Part shown: one piece after another, positions 1 through 10,666 of the stretch | Layout of the letters: the number at the start of each line of letters is the position of its first letter | Numbering within the stretch: position 1 is the first letter of the stretch | DNA from: Hevea brasiliensis | Lineage: Eukaryota > Streptophyta > Magnoliopsida > Malpighiales > Euphorbiaceae | Assembly (NCBI RefSeq): GCF_030052815.1 | Contig: NC_079496.1 | Span: forward strand, 70,793,652-70,857,651 | DNA length: 64,000 bases | Direction of reading: 5' to 3' | Translations under genes and position numbers: made by a program | Notes under the pieces: generated by a model | What the model was told of the DNA's origin: nothing | What the model saw: only the letters and a program-made list of their open reading frames with translations | The model's database searches: none

Positions 1-317
1 CAAAACAGATTGGTAGGGTATGGAAGTAAACTTTGCAAGTTAAATGTGTGTTTGAAGTGGGGTGTGAAAGGCATAGTGAGGACAGTGTACAATTTAGCCT
101 ATAACCTTAAATGTGTAACCTCAATTGGTATGAGACCAATTTGAGGTGAAACTAGGCACAAAATGTGCCAACTTTCATTGAGAAACCATACCAAAATTCT
201 GCTTGCAAGGTGACCTAAAAAAATGACCAATTCGGATTAGGTGCAATTAGGACCTGAAAAATGACCAATTGGGCAGCAGTGAGTGTTTAGGCCATAACTC
301 ACTCAAACCAGGTCCAA

Positions 318-546
318 TTGACCTGAAATTTTGACCAAGAATAGTTAAGACCCATACCTACAAGTCTTATGAAGACACCAAAGCCCAGAAATGACCATAA
401 GCAAGTCAAACAACTTGCACAAGTTCGGGTCCAAAAACTGGCCGAACCAGAATTGACCAATTTGACCTAAAATTGACCTAAAATGGTACCATTTGACCGG
501 CAATAGTATAATGACCATAACTCGGTCTACTTAACTCGGATTGACC
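318..546 (+). promoter_or_regulatory. Cluster of seven TTGACC (W-box core) words in the B LTR
   Basis: TTGACC occurs at 318, 331, 453, 462, 473, 493 and 541. TTGAC[C/T] is the established core of the W-box bound by plant WRKY factors. The cluster recurs in both LTRs of A (41720-41949 and 48036-48264). Regulation by WRKY factors is inferred, because the words also form part of a simple repeated vocabulary of these LTRs. Confidence 0.4.
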
Positions 547-964
547 TGAAATTTTGCCCCGCGTGCAATAAGACCTAGATCTACAAGTTTGTAGTTTCGA
601 CCGAGACCCAAAAACCGAGGGAACTAGGCCGTCCGGCTAGGTCAAACCAGTATCCCGAAATCCAGCAATTTGCATTAAAATGCACTAAACAAGGAAATGA
701 CTTTGGTAAAACGTACCAAACCTAAAACCCTATCAAATGTGACATATTAACGACACTAAAACCTAATTTACCTAAAACGCAACGAGGGTCGGTATATTAG
801 GTGATTAAGTGAATAATTGAGTTCAGTGCATTATTTACCAAACACCATCGTTAGAGGCAAATTAAATTAGCACTGAAACACTTCAAATTGTGTTTCTCAG
901 TTACTAAAGACTCAGGGAAAGGGAAGGAAATACTGAGTCAGACCAGGGAGACAGTCATCAGAGG

Positions 965-1126
965 TTTGTGCACAACGGCTATTTCTTTTGAATTTTTCAA
1001 TTGAAATAAATATTGAATATTTGTATATTATTGTTTTAAATTGTGTTTGTGCACAACAACTGTTTCTTTTGAATTATTTTCAATGGAAATAAATATTGAC
1101 TATTTGCATATCATTGTTTTAAATTG
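965..1126 (+). repeat. 81-bp tandem duplication in the B LTR
   Basis: Two consecutive copies start with tttgtgcacaac at 965 and 1046. The same unit is present once in the LTRs of A, twice in the left LTR of H and three times in the right LTR of H (reverse orientation), always with an 80-81 bp period. Confidence 0.8.
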
Positions 1127-4100
1127 TGGAAATGTGTTTGGTGGACTCTTATTTATTGAAAAACATTGTGAATGGTTTGAAACTGTGAAAAATTGTTTGA
1201 ATGATATTGATGGAAACTTATTGATTGAAAAGCACTGTAAATGGTTTTTGTGGAAATTGAAGTTAATTATGAATTGGGTTGCCATTTTATGAATGAAACT
1301 ATGAGTTTGGAAATTTATTGGATTCTCACGAATCATTTGAATAAAATGTTTGGAATTGATTTTGTGTTCACACTTAGCATGACAGTATCGTATCATTCCT
1401 TCTCCATTTATGGGGTTGTGATCGTTTATTTTCCTTCTCCATTTATGGAGTCGTGATCGTTTATTTTTCCCTCTCTGGTTTACAAGTTGAGGTGATCGGA
1501 TGAGTACTCATTATATAGCTAGCTCCCCTTCCTCATTGATTTCGATTACTAAGGTTGTGATTGGTTTGTCGTGGTGTACAACACGGCATTGATCGGAAAT
1601 TTGTGTCATGGCTTAAGTTGTGAATGAATTGGCAACACTGTATTCTTAAATTATTCGACTAAATTGCATTATTATGTATTGTGAGATTGTGAAATTGATT
1701 TAAACTCTTGTTGACATATACTGTCTATTGAATTCAACCATGATCTGACTTATTGAAAATTATTGTGATATTGACAAATGGAGTTTAAATTCTTGTTGAC
1801 ATTTATTGTCTTGAATTTAACTATGATTTTAAGTATCCACTATTTACATGACTTATGAATTGTGATTTGAAATTGTATTTGGTTAATGTTGTGCACCACT
1901 GAGACATTGTCTCGTGATAGCTTTATTCTTTGTCGCGGTAGAGAGACAGAGCAGGCGTGAGACTAGGTGCATATACATCCAATGAGAGATTTTTCGGGTA
2001 TAATGAGTATACCAATATTTTGCATTTTGTACTGTAATGTATGACACTGTATGTACATTTTGTTTTTGGTTTTGAGCAGTTGTAAATTCAAATTGTACCT
2101 TGAAGTTGTAAAATAATTACGAGCTGTTTTGACTTGTAAAAGCTGTATTATATTTCCTTATCTCAGACTTTGAAAAATTTCTATGGAATTGAGTTGATAA
2201 ATTGTTGTGTTGAGAAATGTATTGGAGTTGAGATTTGGAAAATTATTGAAGTACTTTTTACAGGTTTTCTGAAGAACTGTTTTATCCAAAATACAGATGG
2301 CACTCTGCCAAAATTTTTACAGAAATTCCAAATAAACCAATTGAGTTAGTTATTTCACTCAGTTCACCAAAGTCTTTAACACCTGTAAATAGTGCTCACC
2401 ACTGTAAAAGAAGTAAGAAAAGTTTTTAAAATCCCTTGTAGTGTATTTAATGGGTTATCAGTAGACGGAGTTGGTAATTGTAGGGGTGGGGCGTGAGGCG
2501 AAATATCATCCATTAGAATTATATAAAATGCACCAGGTAATGCCCAGGAAAGATGGTGGAGTCACAATGGTCTCACTTAAGTACCACCTCCTTATACAGC
2601 ATTTCCTAGACATGCACTTCATACAATCCTAATAGAATCAAACCACTGGTAAGTACCGTCTTCCCATAACACTACCACGGTACTAAGGATTTATGCCACA
2701 AAGGCATAGATAGACAGGAGTCGCCACCCGGGTAATAACCGGGACATATTCAGTGTTTCTTCCGAGGGTCATGGATGGCAACTTACTCCTTGCAGAGTTT
2801 CCACAACCGTCATTACCATAGCCCAATGTCTAGGTTCGGGATAGTGGGTACGTAAGGGGAAGGTGTTAGGCACCCCTTACGCCTGGTCTATCCTCGTTAA
2901 TTCGAGTGCCAGTCCTCTACTAATGTTTCTAGAAGTCTTGTTTATTATTCCTTTATTAAACTCTATCCTAAAAAATGCAATTCTAATCCTACACACGCAA
3001 GTAATTCACAAAAAGGGTTGTTGTTTACACACAATTTTCATGCACAAGTAATTCCTATCTATGGGGTTGCTAATTATTTAAATGATATTTACCAGATGAC
3101 TAAAATTAATTTATTATTGGGAATTTAATTTACAAACAAATTCAATTTCAAATAACCCTATGTTTCTATTTAACCTAATTAATTAATTTTCACCAAGTTA
3201 CCTTAAGGATAATTGAACTAAGTTAATTATGTACATGTGTAATTTATTCTAATATCACATAAGTCCCAAACAATCACAATCTAATAAAGATTTCTAACAT
3301 GCAAATTTATTTTACAATTACTAAGTATTAAATTAAATTTATTTTACATGCTAATATTAGTTTAATTTACAAACAAGATTAATGTTAATTTACAAAGTAT
3401 TTATTTAAATTAATTACATGCAAAAGTCAGTTAAATTAAAAACAAAGTTAATTTTAATTTACCAAATAAAAGTTCTATTATTACTACAGTTTCATGCCAA
3501 TGGTTATTCAAGAAGTCTTAGAGCTACTTAATCGTTGGTAAATGCGTTGCCATTGGGGCAAGCTACCCTTAAAAAGGGTCTTCTTCTAGTATGGCAATGA
3601 TATCCCTGGCTTACTCCCGTTTAGCTCCATATAAGCTCCACGCAAATGCTCTCTTTGGTACTTACCTTAGGGCTACTTACCAATTTTGTTTGTAATAAAA
3701 AATAAAGAAACTAAAGAAAATAAAAGAAATAAAGAAAAATATTAATAACAATTTACATTGGATTCTAACTCTAGTCTCCTAAAGGGTTAAGATTCCTAAT
3801 TAATTACAACTACCTAATGGTCTAAGTCTTCTAACATTATCCAAACACTTCATAACACTTCTTGAATTAAAAGAACACAGAAAATAGATCAAATATCAAT
3901 TAAAACCTAAGAAAATACAAGAACATGCATAAATATACAATTTTTAAATTCTGGCAGATTAACAGTAGCAAGAAATTCGATTTTTTAAAAATAGTTAAAC
4001 ATGCCTAAAAATCATAAAAAAATTACAGAAGATAGCCTACATATCATACAATAACATAAAATTTATAAATCAAAACAAAACCCTAGCCGAATGATCTACA

Positions 4101-4772
4101 TAAATCGTAACTCTTCTAAGTGACAGAATCGTACTACTTTTTTGTAAAATTCATAACTCATTAACCACAAAAGATATGAATGCAAAACCAATTGGAAAAG
4201 ATTCATAAGATTCTGAAGTTAATTTTAGACACTAGATTTGCACAAAAATATTAAGGAACAAGGGAGATATGGGCTCCACAAGTCGGATATCCTGTAAATC
4301 AGATTTTACAGGAACCCTAACTTCAAACAGCCATAACTTACAAAATATTAAAGCTTTTTTAGTGATTCTTGAGCCTAAAATTAATGGAATTTCGTGTAGA
4401 ATATGAATATAATTTTTACAAATTTTTTACAGATTTAGAAAATAAAGAAAAATAATAAAAATATGAGAGACAGAAACTAAACATGTGCAGAGTTGTGTAT
4501 CCCCTCAAATTAAACATGATTACATGATCTATATGAACATATAAAATAAATTGAAGACAAATAGCATAGAATTAAAATATTGCGTGGCATAGATCTTGAA
4601 AAGAAAACAATAAAAACTGACCTTCCAGAAATCTTGTATGAAAATCTTCTTGAAGAAAAAAAATAATAAGGAAGAACTCAAAGAGTCTTAAATATCTCTA
4701 AATTTCTTATAACTCTGAATTTTCTCTATCTCTCTCCTCCTTTTTTCCTCTATTCTTCTCTTCTCTAGTAAG

Positions 4773-4780
4773 GTATTTAT
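4773..4780 (-). promoter_or_regulatory. TATA-like box in the C LTR (3' copy)
   Basis: On the minus strand the sequence reads TATAAATA, followed downstream by a purine-rich (GA-rich) tract. The same box is at 16577-16584 in the 5' LTR, where it could drive transcription of the element. No transcript evidence exists here. Confidence 0.5.
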
Positions 4781-4803
4781 AGGGTTTTGGGAGAGAGTTG
4801 TGA

Positions 4804-5111
4804 TAGGATTTGGAGTCTTAGGATGATAAAGTTTAGATGACTTAAACAACTACAATTGCAGAGTTCGAATAAGACTGGGATATGGGTGAGGTGTTTCAAC
4901 CAATAGGAAGACAGGAAAAAATGGAAGGCACCAATAGGGAATGAGGAAGAGGTGTGGTAGGATTTAGAGTCTTAGGGTGATAAAGTTTAGATGACTTAAA
5001 CAACTGCGATTGCAGAATTCGAATAAGACTGGGATATGGGTGAGGTGTTTCAACCAATAGGAAGACAGGAAAAAATGGAAAGCACCAATAGGGAGTGAGG
5101 AAGAGAGTGGG
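4804..5111 (-). repeat. 154-bp tandem duplication upstream of the C LTR TATA box
   Basis: Two copies with a 154-bp period start at taggattt on the plus strand (4804 and 4958). The same duplication is in the other LTR (16607-16914). In element orientation it lies immediately upstream of the TATA-like box, the position expected of a U3 enhancer; that role is inferred. Confidence 0.85.
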
Positions 5112-5460
5112 GCCAAGGAGGAGAGAGATATTTTGTTATTTTAATTTTTAGAAAATAATTAAATGGGTCCCATTTAAAATTTCTAACTAGGCTTTCTTAG
5201 GCCCATGGAGCCCAATTAAACTTAATTAGATCCATTTAAAAAACTACCCATATTAAATTTAAACAAAATAAAATTTTATTTAAATTTTATTAAATTAATT
5301 TTCCCAAAACTTTATTATTATTTTTATTTTTTCAAGATCATGCCACGAAATTAATAATTCAGCTCAATGCCTCCAATTACATCTTACAGTCATATAATTT
5401 TTCATCATCGGGTTTCCCACGGCCTCAATGCACATACTCATCACAAAATAAGGGTCTACA

Positions 5461-5474
5461 GTTTGCCCCCCACT
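5461..5474 (-). other. Polypurine tract of element C
   Basis: On the minus strand a G-rich purine run (agtggggggcaaac) ends directly at the first base of the 3' LTR. This is the expected position of the plus-strand DNA synthesis primer. Confidence 0.8.
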
Positions 5475-5575
5475 TTGGCGAAAGTTGAAATCAATGCAAA
5501 AGCATTGCTCAAGTTTCGTCAAAGTGAAACTCAAATTTCTAATAACTATGAAACATTGGCTATGAGAATCAAGTA

Positions 5576-5820
5576 TATCTTGCTCAGTCGACATACTTTA
5601 TGTTATGAGACTAGCTACGGTCTCATAACAGTAATAACTGTGTCATGTGAAAAATGAGTGTATCTTGCTCTGTCGATACACTCTACGTCATGAGACTAGC
5701 TACGGTCTCATAACAATGATAACTGTGTCATGTGAAAATTGAGTGCATCTTGCTCTGTCGATACACTCTGCGTCATGAGACTAGCTACGGTCTCATGATA
5801 ATGGCAACTGTGATTTGAAA
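5576..5820 (-). repeat. 85-bp hairpin-forming tandem repeat, three copies (C 3' UTR)
   Basis: Units start at 5576, 5661 and 5746 (tatcttgctc or catcttgctc). Each unit contains a 9-bp inverted repeat with an 8-nt loop (5603-5611 with 5620-5628 in copy 1), in which ATGAGAC pairs with GTCTCAT. The outer pairs differ between copies 1 and 3 in a compensating way. A second inverted repeat brackets the ttgctc motif (GTGTATC/GATACAC in copy 2). The array lies between the end of pol and the PPT. Confidence 0.85.
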
Positions 5821-6534
5821 TGTTGTGGATTCGTATTTAGGACCGCAGTCCTAAACTACCTACGTATCCTCCTCGCTATCCTGAGGAAGAATCAGACCCA
5901 CTCGTAATTTGACACTTGAAACTGTGGTGATGCATGTTCTTTTACGCCTTACACACCTACAGGTGACATGTTGATGCGTATTCTTCTACGCCTTATACAA
6001 CTACGCCACATGCCCTAAACAACGTCTAAGGACTTACTAAAAAATATCTGTCATGAAATGTTGTGGGTTCGTATTTAGGACCGCGGTCCTAAACTACCTA
6101 CGTATCCCCCTCGCTATCCTGAGGAAGAATCAGACCCTCTCGTAGTTCGACAATTGAAACTGTGGTGATGCATGTTGTTCTACGCCTTACACACCCACAA
6201 GTGACATGTTGATGCATGTTCTTCTATGCCTTACACAACTATGTCATGCGTCCTAAATAACGTCTAAGGACTTACCAAAAAACATCTGTCATAAAATGTT
6301 GTGGGTTCGTATTTAGGACCATGATCCTAAACTACCTACGTATCCCCCTCGCTATCCTGAGGAAGAATCAGACCCCCTCGTAGTTCGACAATTGAAACTG
6401 TGGTGATGCATGTTATTCTACGCCTTACACACCCACAGGTGACATGTTGATGCATGTTCTTCTATGCCTTACACAACTATGTCGTGCGCCCTAAACAACG
6501 TCTAAGGACTTACCAAAAAAATATCTATTTCATG
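5821..6534 (-). repeat. 238-bp tandem repeat, three copies (C 3' UTR)
   Basis: Copies start at 5821, 6059 and 6297 (tgttgtgg), with an exact 238-bp period. Each contains an inverted repeat around TTAGGAC...GTCCTAA and a GC-richer block with CCTC...GAGG. Copies differ by scattered substitutions. Tandem repeats in the 3' UTR are a known habit of Tat/Ogre-type elements and can seed satellites. Confidence 0.9.
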
Positions 6535-7391
6535 ATTTAAAAAAAATTAGGATGACTGGGTCTCAAAATTCTCTCTGATTTTTATGCTTCCTGTATGCTA
6601 CTTCCTATCATGGGCATGCTGATTTTACTAGAGATTCTAAAAAAACTTAGTCCTCTGGGGACCTCTTTTTGCAAAAACTTTTTTATAACCTAAAAATTTT
6701 TTAGAAGAATTGTTCACCAAAAAAGACTCCCTTAAGGTCACAATACAATTTCTCTCTGATTTTTCTTTTTCTTCTCTCCCCCCATGGTTTCTGCCTTGAC
6801 TCATTTCTCTTCCATGAACTCCATTCTTTGTGCCCTAACTTTTGCCTGAAATGTCCTTTCGGATTTTCATCTCGTGGCTTGCTCTAACTTTTGCCTAAGT
6901 GGCCCTTCCGGTTTTCCACCTAGCAAGCTCCCTTTTTTCTTTTTTTCTTTTTTTGAAATTAGACAATTACCAGGACATTCATATCAAGCATCTATCTTGT
7001 CATGCTCAGAAGACATAGATTAAATCAAAACAACGCAGTTCAATTACTTAATCATTTGATGTATCCCTCAAGACACAAACATTCACGATCATAATTAAAT
7101 AAAACCCATTCCTAGTCAATGCAATAAAAATTTCTTTATTTATTCAGGTACACCATTACTCCCTCTTACATTTAGTTTTGCTAAATTTCTAACCTTTCAA
7201 AGTTAGAAATAAGCTTTATAACCTGTCGAATGGCCTTTTTAGGTTTTCCATCCAAATCTTCTCTCATCTCTCCTTTTGCCTAGACTGACTTTTGCAAGTC
7301 TTCAATCTAGCATTTTTTTTTCTTTTTTTTTCTTTGACCCTTACTTTTGCCTAGACCGTCTTTTGTAAGTTTACAGCCTAGCGGGCCTATC
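6535..7391 (-). other. Non-coding 3' UTR of element C
   Basis: This region lies between the integrase end and the 238-bp repeats. It is T-rich on the plus strand and carries degenerate repeats of a motif around tttgcctaga or tttgcctaag (about 6840-6910 and 7280-7385) and poly-T runs. I see no gene in it. Confidence 0.7.
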
Positions 7392-8437
7392 TCACACAAA
7401 GTACCGTTTGAGCTTGTCTAAGTTGACTGGTTCTTGAAATTCATTCCCATCCAGGTCTGATATTCTTACAGCACCTCCTGACAAGATCTTTTTGACTATG
7501 TATGGACCATCCCAGTTTGGCTTAAACTTTCCTCTTGGATCAAAAGGGATGGGCCGAGCTTGTTTCAAGACCATGTCTCCCTCTTTGATCTTTCTTGGCT
7601 TCACCTTCTTATTAAAGGCTCTTGCTATCTTCCTTTGATAAGCCTGCATATGATACAAGGCTCGCATCCTCTTCTCATCAATCAAAGCTAGTTCTTCATA
7701 TCTTTTCTGGGCCCACTCATTTTCTGGAATCTTAGCTTCTAATATCACTCTCAAGGATTTGACCTCTAGCTCAATGGGTAGCACTGCTTCAGTCCCATAC
7801 ACTAAAGAGAATGGAGTTGCCCCTGTGGATGTTCTTGTAGTAGTGCGATAACCCCAAAGAGCATAAGGGAGTTTCTGTGCCAATCCTTATAGGTTTCAAC
7901 CATTTTTCTCAGAATGGTTTTCACATTCTTATTTGCTGCTTCTACTGCTCCATTAGTCTGCGGCCTGTATGGGGAGGACTTGTGATGCCTAATCTTGAAT
8001 TCGGTAATTAATTCTAAGAAATCACCTTTGAACTGGCTGCCGTTATCTGATACTATCTCATGGGGTACCCCAAACCTGCAAATCAAGTTCTTTCGAACAA
8101 ACTTACTTATCTGCTTGGCCCCTACTACTTTATAAGATTCAGCTTCAACCCACTTGGTGAAATAGTCAATTGCCACAATGATAAATCTATGGCCATTAGA
8201 AGCCGTGGGAGAAATCTTCCCAATAATGTCTATGCCCCATATTGAGAATGGCCACGGTGAAGTCATACTGTAGAGTTCACTGGACGGTAGGTGATTCAAA
8301 TTCCCATGGATTTGGCACTCATGACATCTTTTCACAAATTTAGCGCAGTCAGTATCCATGGTAGACCAGTAATAGCCCAATCTTAAAATTTTGCCCGCTA
8401 ATACCCTTCCGTTCATGTGAGGACCACACACTCGCAT
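7392..8437 (-). pseudogene. Integrase of element C (core and C-terminus), frameshifted
   Basis: This encodes the enzyme that would insert the cDNA into the genome. The first frame (8437-7802) shows the zinc-finger half with CHEC, then catalytic Asp in GIDIIG, Asp in SDNGSQF and Glu in AVEAANK, so the DDE triad is present. A one-base shift near 7880 moves the C-terminal part into another frame (7883-7392), which carries a GKFKPNWDGPYIV stretch typical of the GPY/F module. No chromodomain follows; the frame ends in KLKRYFV and a stop. The N-terminal boundary at 8437 is also a frame break. The shift at 8430-8470 involves several CAG-to-CG losses and may be a consensus artefact. Confidence 0.9.
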
Positions 8438-8449
8438 GTACTTCCTCCA

Positions 8450-8719
8450 TTATCCGCTCGCATCGCTTTTTGTCACACACAAGAGCAATAGTCCTTCAAG
8501 AACCTTTTGTAGAGTTGCCCTCACCAAAGTGAATCGAGTGGCTAATCTACGAATTGTAGCTCTATCCCTACTATTGGTCGATCGTGGGTATTCTCTTACC
8601 TCTAAATATCTTCTTATGTCCTCATACCATTTCATCTCATCTTCTAGATCTAAATGTGCTATTATTAACCCTTCATAGCATGGGATTCTACTCCTCATCA
8701 GGATAACTGGCTGGGTCAA
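8450..8719 (-). pseudogene. Linker and integrase N-terminus of element C, frame-broken
   Basis: The fragment of about 89 residues runs from TQPVILMRSRIPCYEG through EDEMKWYEDIRRYL, which links the second RNase H to the integrase in Tat elements. It ends at a stop about 15 nt before the integrase frame begins. The last residues appear scrambled by the same single-base losses that separate it from the downstream frame. Confidence 0.75.
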
Positions 8720-8765
8720 CTTCTGATCACCCTTCTCCCATAAGGATGTTAACGTGGCTAGAGCA

Positions 8766-9113
8766 TCACCATCCAGTTCGAGCTCTAGGCATGTGCTTCA
8801 TTGTCACTTCCTCAAAGCTAAATAATAGTTTCTTAGCATACTCCAGGTATGGCCTCAACTTTTCTTCTTTCAATTCCCATTCACCTTTAATATGGGAAAC
8901 TACTAGCATTGAATCTCCAAACACCTCAACTTTTTTAGCCCCAACAGCTATTAATGCCTCTAGGCCACAAATGCAAGCCTCATATTCTGCAATATTATTA
9001 GTGGTTGGGAAACATAGCCTTTTTGACATTAACAATTGTTCTCCATTCGGTGCTTCCAAAACTACCCCTATACCGGCTCCGCTCTTATTCATAGCCCCAT
9101 CAAAGTACATTTT
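8766..9113 (-). pseudogene. Second (archaeal-type) RNase H of element C
   Basis: The open frame starts YFDGAMNKSGAGIGVVL and continues through NNIAEYEACICGLEAL and VFGDSMLVVSHIKGEW. These motifs contain the acidic residues D, E and D of the RNase H fold in the archaeal/plant-like form (aRNH). Tat-lineage elements carry this domain in addition to the ordinary Gypsy RNase H, and it is thought to have been acquired from a cellular source. One TAG codon (in place of a probable Trp codon) separates it from the RT-RNase H frame. Its 3' end is cut by a frameshift at about 8765. Without these breaks it would continue in the pol polyprotein. Confidence 0.88.
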
Positions 9114-10625
9114 CTATGGCTGGACCTCTACTAGCTTGAGACTCTCATCCGGGAAGGCTGTTTCGACTTCTTCCTCTTCATTAACTGGATTTTCAGAAAG
9201 AAATTCGGCCACTACACGCCCTTTGATGGTTTTTCGAGTCTCATACACAATATCAAATTCAGACAGTAGGACCAACCATTTGGCCAATTTTCCAACTAGC
9301 GTCGGTACTTCAAATAGGTACTTTAAAGGATCCATCCGGGATACTACAATAACTCGATGGGTCTGAAAGTAGTGCCTTAACTTCTTAGTTGCCCATACTA
9401 CAGCCAGACAGGTTTTTTCTATTAGTGAATAATTCTCCTCATAAGCAAGGAGTTTCTTACTGATGTAATAGATGGCTCTCTCCAGATTCTCTACTTCTTG
9501 TACCAACATTGCCCCCAGGGCCATGTTTTCCACTGATAGGTAGAGGATTAGAGGGATGTTAGGGATGGGTGGTGACAAAATTGGTGGATTGCTCAGGTAC
9601 TGCTTTATCTTTTCAAATGCCTCTTGACATTGCTCATTCCACACCACTGGCTGATTCTTTCTTAGTAGCTTAAAAATTGGTTCACAGGTAGTTGTGAGCC
9701 TAGCTATGAACCTACTGATGTACTGTAATTTTCCTAAGAAACCTCTAATCTCTTTTTCTGTTCTCGGGGCTGGCATCTCCTGGATTGCCTTCACCTTATC
9801 TGGGTCAACCTCAATCCCTTTTCTACTGATCATATGCCCTAACAGCTTGCCTGAAGTGACCCCAAACACACACTTGCTAGGGTTCAGCCTCAATTTATAC
9901 TTGATGACCCTCTGAAAGAACTTCTCTAATGCCTCAAAATGTCTCTCCCTAGTTGGGGATTTTACTACCATGTCATCCACATATACTTCAACTTCTTTGT
10001 GCATCATGTCATGAAATAACATAGTAGCCATTCTCTGATAAGTCGCACCAGCATTTTTTAGCCCAAAAGGCATGACCTTATAACAATAAGTTCCCCATTC
10101 AGTGATAAAAGCTGTCTTTGCTTTATCTATCAAATCCATAAGGATCTGATTATATCCCGAAAAACCATCCATGAAGGAGTACATGGCCATGCAAGCAGCA
10201 CTGTCAATAAGCACATCGATGTGAGGCAATGGGAAATCATCCTTAGGAGTAGCCTTATTCAGGTCCCTATAATCTACACACATCCGAACTCGCCCATCCT
10301 TCTTGGGGACTGGCACAATGTTGGCTAACCACTCGGGATACTCAATTACTTCAATGAAATCAGCCTCAATGAGCTTTTTCACCTCTTGAGCTATCTTTTC
10401 TTCCCATTCCGGCCTAAGGCGACGCTTCTTTTGTTTTACTGGCCTCATGTTAGGGTCTGTGGGGATCTTGTGTTGCACTATGTCTCGATCAATTCCCGGC
10501 ATATCTTTATAAGACCAGGCAAATGCTTCTTGGTACTTTATTAATAAGGCTATAAATTTATCTCTTTCTTTTTGGGTTAAATCTTCAGCTAACTTAATGT
10601 CTTTAGGAACATCTGGTGTACCCAA
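9114..10625 (-). pseudogene. Reverse transcriptase and RNase H of element C
   Basis: A 503-codon open frame. RT motifs are in order: LIEADFIEVIEYPEWLANIV, VRMCVDYRDLN (about 113-123), FMDGFSGYNQI (about 151), MPFGLKNAGATYQR (185-198) and the catalytic YVDD (215-218). The connection and Gypsy-type RNase H follow; the latter has SRMDPLKYL where DHKSLKYL is usual, suggesting a decayed or inactive first RNase H. The start given is only the first Met in the open part: the same frame extends upstream toward the protease without a clear initiator, as expected of a polyprotein. The frame is intact internally, ending at the TAG before the second RNase H. Confidence 0.93.
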
Positions 10626-10666
10626 ATTAATAGAGATTGATTTTAATGCATTAACAGAAACATATT

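Larger units (their letters stand above)
1..2478 (+). repeat. LTR of element B (giant-LTR family), left part truncated by window edge
   Basis: This stretch matches, by eye and almost continuously, the LTRs of element A from about 41403 to 43805 and from about 47715 to 50121. It is therefore the distal 2.5 kb of a plus-oriented LTR whose first 1.4 kb lie off the window. It stops at TSD gtaat (2474-2478), where element C begins, and resumes at 17269. It holds no credible gene; the short open frames are AT-rich LTR sequence open on both strands. It contains a cluster of seven TTGACC words (318-546), an 81-bp duplication (965-1126), a CTCCAT/ATGGAG palindrome (1437-1450) and the first stem of the conserved LTR double hairpin (1901-1913). 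Whether B is a solo LTR or a whole element cannot be seen here. Confidence 0.9.
2479..5460 (-). repeat. 3' LTR of element C
   Basis: This is the left copy of the C LTR (2982 bp). In element orientation it starts TGTAGACCC and ends CCCCTACA. It contains a TATA-like box (4773-4780), a 154-bp tandem duplication (4804-5111) and long AT-rich stretches without coding potential. Compared with the right copy it shows scattered substitutions plus disagreements at CAG/CTG sites, for example near 3530-3550. Confidence 0.95.

Noticed and set aside
1041..1456. Short open frames conserved between B and both A LTRs (also 42292-42582 and 48686-48904)
   Set aside because: They lie in AT-rich LTR repeats, are open on both strands and match only because the LTRs are recent copies. 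No domain is recognisable, and H lacks the frame.
1..2478. Calling B a solo LTR
   Set aside because: Its left part is outside the window, so a complete element cannot be excluded.
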